A DNA stretch of 19,282 nt from Planctomycetota bacterium (GTDB lineage Bacteria > Planctomycetota > Planctomycetia > Pirellulales > Pirellulaceae), in the NCBI GenBank assembly GCA_029259935.1, contig JAJDEH010000268.1, positions 1 to 19,282 on the forward strand. Direction: 5' to 3'. The notes beneath the pieces were generated by a model. It was not told the origin of the DNA, did no database searches, and worked only from the letters and a program-made list of their open reading frames with translations. The position numbers were made by a program, and so were the translations under genes. Each line of letters begins with the position of its first letter. The stretch's first letter is position 1. This document shows, one piece after another, positions 13,291 to 19,282 of the stretch.

Positions 13291-16200
13291 ATGAGGAAGA
13301 AAAAGATGGTACGGACGAAACCTCGTCGCGGCGTGGTACTGATATTGGTGCTTAGCCTGTTGGTGCTGTTTCTGTTAATGGGAATTACATTTCTCATTGT
13401 TTCCAGCCAATTTGTCGGCACCGCCAAAATCAATGCCAAGACGGATATTCGCGAGACGCCACCCGTCAACCAACTTGACGACGTCCTCATGCAACTGCTG
13501 CGCGATACGACTATCCGTTCCAGCCTGGAAGGACATAGCCTATTGGGCGACTTGTATGGCTACGATGGGTTGAAAGTGCGAGTCGCGAATAGAACTGAAC
13601 TTCCCCCGGGAGTTCTGCCCGCCGAGGAGATTCCTGGTGGCGAGTTCGTGGGGATTAATCTCAACATTTCATTTGATCCGACGGTTGATTCAACCTATCC
13701 GTCTGGTTACTTCAATGGCCGCGTGTTGACCATTACCAACACAACTTGGCCCGGGCCCGATGGCAGGTGGGGTGTGGCCAACCTGGACGACGATGGGGAT
13801 GGCGAAACCGACGAATTCGACGGCGAAGCTGGATACGTCGACACGGATGACATTTTTGTGCCGCCCCAGAGCGTTCGCGTCGTGGACTTTGGATACAACG
13901 CGACGAACGCGCGTAACTTTATCATCGTCGAGGCATTCGACGCCGACGCGGCCAGTATTCTGATCCCCAGTTATGGCCAGCCAATCGTCATCAACGGCGC
14001 GCCCTTTAATGGGACGGGAACTGGCTTTAGTGCTCAAACCGGTCAGCTCGACCAGGCCCTCGACCTCCTGGATGTCAACGGGAACCTTCGGGATTCGATG
14101 GGCAATCCCACCGGTCCGGATGGCATCGTGGATCTCGATATGGCGTTCGCGTTGCTGCCCCACTTCATACACTACACGACGGGCTTGAAGGCCAACGCCG
14201 GCGGGGCGGACGAGTCGTACGACGCCGTTGATTTTCAAAACATGTTTCTGTCGATGGTGAAACCGGATGCCACCGAGATTATCCCTTCGTTTCATCGGCC
14301 CTCACTGGTCTACTATTGGTACAATTGGATAAACGACAATCTTTACACGACCGATCCGTCGGATTTGGAAAAACGGCTCGTTGCCAGTCCCGGCCGACGT
14401 CGACAGATATTTCTCCAGCCCTATGGTCCCGACCTAGCTCGAGAAACGGGGGACGACTGGCAAGACGACCTCGGCCAGCCAATGCTGGAAACGCTGGACT
14501 TCGTGGCCGCCATCCGCCGCGGGTTCATCATGCGGCCCTTGCCCGAGGATCATCCCAACTTTACCGGCAGTAATCCCTCGTTTCATTCGCTGATTGGCAC
14601 GGACAAGAATGGAGACGGCGTTCTCAACTCGCTTGATCTGGACTCCAATTTTGATGGATTCGCGGACACCTACGACGTCGACAACGACGGTGACGGATTC
14701 CGGGACAGCATTTGGGTTGACGCGGGACTGCCGCTGATCACTCGCGAAGACGGAACGCTGGTCAAGCCGCTGGTGGCCATTCTCATCAAGGACATGGACG
14801 GCCGCTTGAATCTAAATGCGCATGGCATGTTAAGCCACAATGTCGTTGACCACTCGCTGTACGGGTCGGTTCAATCCGCCGCGCCAAGCTTGTTCACTCA
14901 TTCGTTGACGACGTTGCCCACCGAGGACGAACGCGGAACGTCCGCTGCCGGCGACGACATGCTACGAGTCGCCACCACGGCAACGCAAATCCAAATGCCC
15001 CGTGGCCCTGGGGTTGGCCCCCCTGAAATCTACTTTGGACATCTGTTTGGCAGCAACGCGATCGATGACATCGACCCTGATTTGCGAGGCAGATTGCTGG
15101 AATACCGGGATATTTTATTGGGAAGATACGGTGAAGACAGCGGTTCCGCCAATGGCCCGCTGCCGGGTGCGTATGATTTTGACGACTACTTCAGCAACAT
15201 TCAGACGCCCGAGTTTCCTCGTGATTGGAATCTTGCCGACTTATTGTCCGGCTATGCCGATACCAGTAATCTTTCCTCCTACGCCTCACCGCCGGATATT
15301 TTCGGGATCGATGCCATCGCCTTGGACTATGGCGGACATCCTTACTACCAATACTTCGATTTCATCGACTTTGATACCGTCCATCCAGATCCAACTCTCG
15401 ATGATCCCTACGAACTGGACTTGTCGCCGGAAGCCTTGGCTGGCCGAATTGGCGGCTCCGACCGGCCTTATACGTTGGCTGAGTTCGAGGCGCTGTTGCG
15501 GTACAACGGGCAAGATGCCAATACGCTTCCCGACCGCCTGCTGCAGCTTGGTTGGAATACGTTTAACAAGAGCGAGCTAAAGAACCGGCGATATCGTGAA
15601 GTCGTCACCGTGGAAAGCCGCCACATACCCGTTCCCAATGTTCTGCTGCCGCGAGAACTACGGCAGCCGGGTGATTCCAGCAACCTTCTTCCATTCATGT
15701 ACAGCCCGGGGCAAGACGGCGCTTGGGGCTGGGAAGGTGTCGACGACGACAACAACGGCACGCCTGACGATATCAGTGAAGCCGGATATCGGCATCCGAT
15801 AACGAACAAACCCTCCGATGACTTCCTGCTACACAATAACACCATCAAGTTATTTGCCGAGCGTCTGCTGAATGGCGGAGTTGTGTCGGCCGACTTGCAG
15901 GACCAACTGGCAATCATGTTGCCGCCCGAAGTTCGTCGTGGCGGCATGTTCAACGTCAATCGCATGTTTGGCGATGGTTCTGATAACAATGGCAACAATG
16001 TCGTTGACGAGCCGTTCGAATCCATCGGCGACGACTTGATGACGGGTACCCCGGATGATGAGCCAGGCTGGACTCACACGGGCTTAACGGCCCCGCCACC
16101 AGCTCACGTTCAGTCGCAGAACTTCAGCACTTTTGAAAACGCCATCCTTCAGCATCTGAACGACGACCTGATTTTGGACAATACCGACACAACCATCGGA

Positions 16201-19200
16201 GCCAAAGTCTTCGCGCGGCAAATTTACGCTCGACAACTTTTCTGTATGTCACTGATGCTTTCGGATTTGCACGATCTCGCCACGACAACCGCCGATGGGA
16301 AATTTGTCTTCCCGACGCAAGAGACGCTGGCGGTGGATGACCAACATGAACTGACGGTACGCCGATTGGCACAGTGGGCTGTCAACGTGGTCGACTTCCG
16401 TGATTCCGACGCCATCATGACCTTGTTTGAATACGATGCGAATCCGTTCAATGGCTGGATCACGGATGGCGACCCCACCACGAACGAGGGTGGCGACCGG
16501 CGATTGATTTGGGGCTGTGAGTACCCCGAACTGCTGCTGACTGAAACCGTTGCCTTGCATGACCGACGCGTGGCCGACACTGTCGATGACGATGGCGATA
16601 TGAAGACGCGCAATAATTCAGGGATGGCGGGCGACAACGATCTCGACCAAGTGAGAATTCCCGAGGGGACGCTGTGTTTGGAATTGCGATCAACCCGGCA
16701 ACTCGCGGCCACCAACCCACATTATCCTCAAGAGCTTTACACGGACGATCAACTTGACCTGGGTCGGGTTGCTCCTCGAAGCACGGATGGATTTCGCTAT
16801 CCCGTGTGGCGCGTCGCGATTAGCTCGCCGACGAACGACTCGGACGCCAGCACCACCAACGATAGCGCCTTGCGACGGGCCGATAGAAACGCGACGCCCG
16901 GCGCGCGGCCTGACTCCACATCCTTTGATCCGCGGAACATGACGATGTTGACCAGCGGTGGCGCGGAGCCCTTGACGATCGAGCGCATTGTCAGCTTTTC
17001 GCCTTTCGATCCCGATCCGGCCAATAACAAGGTTCCTCTTCCAGGCGTCACTTTTTTTGGCAGAAGCGGAACGGTGATCAATGATATGGCGGCCCCCGAC
17101 GACGAACCGATCGCGACGGACGTCTCCATTCTGCCGGGTTCCTACGCAGTCGTGGGACCGCGGGAAACGACTTACCTTGGCTCCAAGGATCGCACGGTTC
17201 CCACTACCTATGAGCACTCCGACCATTTGATCGACCTGACGGGTGGCAACGTGGTTGTTACCGACAACAGCGGCGCGAACGACTCTCGCATTGTGGGTAC
17301 TGAAATCAAAGCACCACTTGGGATTGTCGCGGCCGCCCTTCCGCCGACCGCCGCGCTTGGCTGGACCAACACGGCACTCTCGGCACCTAATGGCATTGGC
17401 CTGAACGTTTCCGAACCGCTGCCTCAAAGCGGAAACTACTATGACGAACCGACATTCATGCATGACGATATCGTCGGGAAGAATGACGCCTATGACGAGG
17501 AAGACCCCGGGCTGCGAACCAATTTGATTCCCGACGCCCCCTTCGATTCTCAAGGTGGCCGGCCTCTAAGAGCGATTCTCGATCAAGGACAGCCGTTCAC
17601 GGGAACGCGTTTCAACTATAAAACGGCCTTTCTGCAACGATTGGCGGACCCGACCAGGCCGCATGACGCCGTCTTGAATCCGTACATCACGGTCGATTGG
17701 ACACCCATCGATTTGACGATCTTCAACGGCGAAGACAGGCATCCAGGCGCGAGCTTCCCGGGCGGGTTGGAGCCCTGGGATCCGGATGACCGAGACGTTG
17801 AGAAGGCCCCCCAAGCTTCGAATGCACCGCACGAATTTTTCGCAAGTCGCGAACGTGGGGCACGTAACTTTACCTATACGGGTCCCAGCAGCGAGCCCAC
17901 TCCCGCGGGCCCCAACCCCAACATCGATCGTCGGCTTTGGCCAACCGTCAGTTTTAACCCGATGCAAACTAATGCAGTGGGTCCGCCGGAGAATTATTTC
18001 CGGCATAGCCTAGAGCATACGCTGGGATTCTTGAACCGGACCATGGGTGGCCAAATTGACACCGATGACCCGATGCGTGTAAAGAGTCCTCCCGCCACGC
18101 CTCCAGATCCGTTGGACTACATCGGCGAACCGCGCCGACCATTCCCTTGGCTCGCATGGTTTAATCGCCCGTTCAATTCTCCCATGGAGTTGATGATGGT
18201 GCCGGCCAGTTCACCGTCGAGATTGCTGCATGAATTCAACACTTACAATCCTAATGACACCAACGTCCTGGTCACAAATCTGGTGCCGCTAAGAAAGAGG
18301 CTGTACTTTCCCGGCACCGCAAATCCGATGCCTGCTGATCAGTTCCCTGTCATGCAAGCCCCGTTCCCCCATCTGTTGAACTTTTTCCATAGCGCGCCAA
18401 ATCTGCCCGCCAACGCAAACCAATCGGCGCATCTTTATCGCGTGTTTGACTATCTGGAAACGCCATCGCCGTTCGTAGGCACACGGCGGTGGCTAAGGCC
18501 GTCGAATGCTCCATCTGGTCTACGGGCACCTAATAACTATCTATCGCGATTCCGAGATCCCGGACGCATCAACATCAACACGATCTTCGACCCGCTCGTC
18601 TTTGAAGGGTTGATGAAAGGATTTCCTGATTGGGATCCCAAAGCCATATGGGAAGGTGCGACGGTCCTAGGTGAGGAAAACAACTTTGTCACCGATGCCA
18701 CCGCGTGGAATAGATTTCAAGTGAGCCGGCAAGGTTACGGTGCTTTTCCCACTAATTTGGATGATCCGAAGATACCCATTTCCGGCATGATGGATCGAAC
18801 CAAACCTAGCCGCTTTGCCAATCCGTTCCGATCAACCAACGTTGGGGATTTAGCTCCCCTGGACGCGCTCAAGCCTAAAGATGAACGAAGCGTTAACGCC
18901 GGGATGTTTCGTGATCGTCCGGATCCCGAAATGGCACCGGTTCCACCGAACGATTTTGACAAGCCCCTCTTTTCCTATAGGTCGACGGACGACCATCGGA
19001 ATACGAATCGCAACCCGTACTTCTACTACCAAGGCCTATCTCGTCTGAGCAATTTAACAACGACGCATTCCAATGTATTTGCCATTTGGATTACGGTTGG
19101 ATTTTTCGAGGTCGAGGCCAACAAGCCCCAAGACCCCAATAACCTCACGGCTCCTCCGCCCCAACATCCGAACTTCCCCAACAACCTGGCCAACGACGGT

Positions 19201-19282
19201 AACCCTCCCCGAGTGGATGACGTGCATCCGGAAGGCTATCGTTGGGCCCAAGAAGCGGGCTCGGAGGACGGTACGGTAACCC
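13291..19282 (+). CDS. Giant GspK/PilX-like pseudopilin, at least 1997 codons, open at the right edge
   Basis: The frame from the ATG at 13291 has no stop to the window end; I read it codon by codon. A basic leader (MRKKKMVRTKPRRG; ATG at 13306 is an alternative) precedes VVLILVLSLLVLFLLM and a second hydrophobic stretch up to about residue 38. The residue at +5 is Leu, not Glu, as in GspK and some PilX-type subunits. Landmarks in GspK order are ILIKDMDGRLNLNAHG (497-512), QWAVNVVDFRDSD (1028-1040) with WGCEYPELLLTE (1074-1085), GRININT (1758-1764) and SNVFAIWITV (1927-1936). GspK is usually about 300-350 residues, so the spacing implies very large insertions. Asp-rich W-G/DDD motifs start at 155 and 807, and thrombospondin-3-like Asp loops lie at 436-475. 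Cys is almost absent. In type II secretion GspK caps the pseudopilus tip, so this is a probable tip subunit; a role in adhesion or substrate capture is inference only. Confidence 0.88.
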   Translation, partial: MRKKKMVRTKPRRGVVLILVLSLLVLFLLMGITFLIVSSQFVGTAKINAKTDIRETPPVNQLDDVLMQLLRDTTIRSSLEGHSLLGDLYGYDGLKVRVANRTELPPGVLPAEEIPGGEFVGINLNISFDPTVDSTYPSGYFNGRVLTITNTTWPGPDGRWGVANLDDDGDGETDEFDGEAGYVDTDDIFVPPQSVRVVDFGYNATNARNFIIVEAFDADAASILIPSYGQPIVINGAPFNGTGTGFSAQTGQLDQALDLLDVNGNLRDSMGNPTGPDGIVDLDMAFALLPHFIHYTTGLKANAGGADESYDAVDFQNMFLSMVKPDATEIIPSFHRPSLVYYWYNWINDNLYTTDPSDLEKRLVASPGRRRQIFLQPYGPDLARETGDDWQDDLGQPMLETLDFVAAIRRGFIMRPLPEDHPNFTGSNPSFHSLIGTDKNGDGVLNSLDLDSNFDGFADTYDVDNDGDGFRDSIWVDAGLPLITREDGTLVKPLVAILIKDMDGRLNLNAHGMLSHNVVDHSLYGSVQSAAPSLFTHSLTTLPTEDERGTSAAGDDMLRVATTATQIQMPRGPGVGPPEIYFGHLFGSNAIDDIDPDLRGRLLEYRDILLGRYGEDSGSANGPLPGAYDFDDYFSNIQTPEFPRDWNLADLLSGYADTSNLSSYASPPDIFGIDAIALDYGGHPYYQYFDFIDFDTVHPDPTLDDPYELDLSPEALAGRIGGSDRPYTLAEFEALLRYNGQDANTLPDRLLQLGWNTFNKSELKNRRYREVVTVESRHIPVPNVLLPRELRQPGDSSNLLPFMYSPGQDGAWGWEGVDDDNNGTPDDISEAGYRHPITNKPSDDFLLHNNTIKLFAERLLNGGVVSADLQDQLAIMLPPEVRRGGMFNVNRMFGDGSDNNGNNVVDEPFESIGDDLMTGTPDDEPGWTHTGLTAPPPAHVQSQNFSTFENAILQHLNDDLILDNTDTTIGAKVFARQIYARQLFCMSLMLSDLHDLATTTADGKFVFPTQETLAVDDQHELTVRRLAQWAVNVVDFRDSDAIMTLFEYDANPFNGWITDGDPTTNEGGDRRLIWGCEYPELLLTETVALHDRRVADTVDDDGDMKTRNNSGMAGDNDLDQVRIPEGTLCLELRSTRQLAATNPHYPQELYTDDQLDLGRVAPRSTDGFRYPVWRVAISSPTNDSDASTTNDSALRRADRNATPGARPDSTSFDPRNMTMLTSGGAEPLTIERIVSFSPFDPDPANNKVPLPGVTFFGRSGTVINDMAAPDDEPIATDVSILPGSYAVVGPRETTYLGSKDRTVPTTYEHSDHLIDLTGGNVVVTDNSGANDSRIVGTEIKAPLGIVAAALPPTAALGWTNTALSAPNGIGLNVSEPLPQSGNYYDEPTFMHDDIVGKNDAYDEEDPGLRTNLIPDAPFDSQGGRPLRAILDQGQPFTGTRFNYKTAFLQRLADPTRPHDAVLNPYITVDWTPIDLTIFNGEDRHPGASFPGGLEPWDPDDRDVEKAPQASNAPHEFFASRERGARNFTYTGPSSEPTPAGPNPNIDRRLWPTVSFNPMQTNAVGPPENYFRHSLEHTLGFLNRTMGGQIDTDDPMRVKSPPATPPDPLDYIGEPRRPFPWLAWFNRPFNSPMELMMVPASSPSRLLHEFNTYNPNDTNVLVTNLVPLRKRLYFPGTANPMPADQFPVMQAPFPHLLNFFHSAPNLPANANQSAHLYRVFDYLETPSPFVGTRRWLRPSNAPSGLRAPNNYLSRFRDPGRININTIFDPLVFEGLMKGFPDWDPKAIWEGATVLGEENNFVTDATAWNRFQVSRQGYGAFPTNLDDPKIPISGMMDRTKPSRFANPFRSTNVGDLAPLDALKPKDERSVNAGMFRDRPDPEMAPVPPNDFDKPLFSYRSTDDHRNTNRNPYFYYQGLSRLSNLTTTHSNVFAIWITVGFFEVEANKPQDPNNLTAPPPQHPNFPNNLANDGNPPRVDDVHPEGYRWAQEAGSEDGTVT
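13753..13851 (+). repeat. Asp-rich W-G/DDD motif, copy C
   Basis: In the giant gene, residues 155-187: GPDGRWG, four residues, DDDGDG, ETD, EFDGEAG, then YVDTDD. It differs from copies A and B by a one-residue insertion before E-A-G. Confidence 0.72.
14596..14715 (+). other. Thrombospondin-3-like Asp loops in the giant protein
   Basis: Residues about 436-475 contain consecutive loops (DKNGDG, DSNFDG, DVDNDGDG), each fitting D-x-D/N-x-D-G, followed by FRDSIW. Such loops bind calcium in thrombospondin type 3 and dockerin-like repeats. They lie just before the first GspK-like landmark (GRLNLN at about 504). Confidence 0.65.
15709..15822 (+). repeat. Asp-rich W-G/DDD motif, copy D
   Basis: In the giant gene from residue 807: GQDGAWG, four residues, DDDNNG, TPD, DISEAG, then a longer tail ending PSDD. 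The block up to SEAG keeps exactly the spacing of copies A and B. A looser Asn/Asp loop (GSDNNGNNVVDE) follows at about residue 896. Confidence 0.72.

Noticed and set aside
15002..15580. 192-codon plus-strand frame inside the giant gene in another phase
   Set aside because: The giant frame is open throughout and carries conserved segments on both sides; the overlapping product is low-complexity and Thr/Ser/Arg-rich without motifs.

Overview
The window looks like chromosomal DNA from a planctomycete, probably of the Pirellula/Rhodopirellula type. This is inferred from protein style, not from a database search. The pseudopilins are unusually long and Asp-rich. The largest protein carries phrases I associate with this phylum, such as 'DMDGRLNLNAHG', 'VNVVDFRDSD' and 'WGCEYPELLLTE'. 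I see no tRNA, rRNA, CRISPR array, insertion sequence or phage gene.

Left arm (1-1061, minus strand): two housekeeping genes, nfo (endonuclease IV) and, 26 nt downstream of it, the first 54 codons of a CbiX/SirB-type chelatase-family gene that runs off the left edge. A divergent spacer of about 200 nt separates nfo from everything to its right.

Right arm (1258 to the window end, all plus strand): a type IV filament (type II secretion/type IV pilus-like) gene cluster. The order is a divergent GspE/PilB-type ATPase (E1), a PilT-type retraction ATPase, a canonical GspE/PilB ATPase (E2), a PilC/GspF platform protein, four pseudopilin genes (two GspG-like, one GspH-like, one GspI/PilV-like), and a giant open reading frame of at least 1997 codons that starts at 13291 and is still open at the right edge. 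The giant protein begins like a GspK/PilX pseudopilin, without Glu5. It also keeps the order of GspK landmarks (D-x-x-G-R-x-N-L-N, a V-V-D-F-R-D-S-D segment, I-N-x-N-T, and S-x-x-F near the end), with very large insertions between them. No secretin (GspD/PilQ), prepilin peptidase or GspC/L/M/PilMNOP gene lies in the window, so those parts must be encoded elsewhere.

Likely joint role: E2 powers assembly through PilC, PilT suggests dynamic retraction, and the pseudopilins would form a filament with the giant GspK-like protein at or near its tip. The most notable features are the giant tip-like subunit, an Asp-rich W-G/DDD motif shared by pseudopilins and the giant protein, a platform protein with an extra hydrophobic insertion of about 60 residues, and two extension-type ATPases whose N-terminal (MshEN-type) domains differ sharply. 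E2 has a good c-di-GMP-type motif; E1 has lost its key residues and also has an altered catalytic segment.
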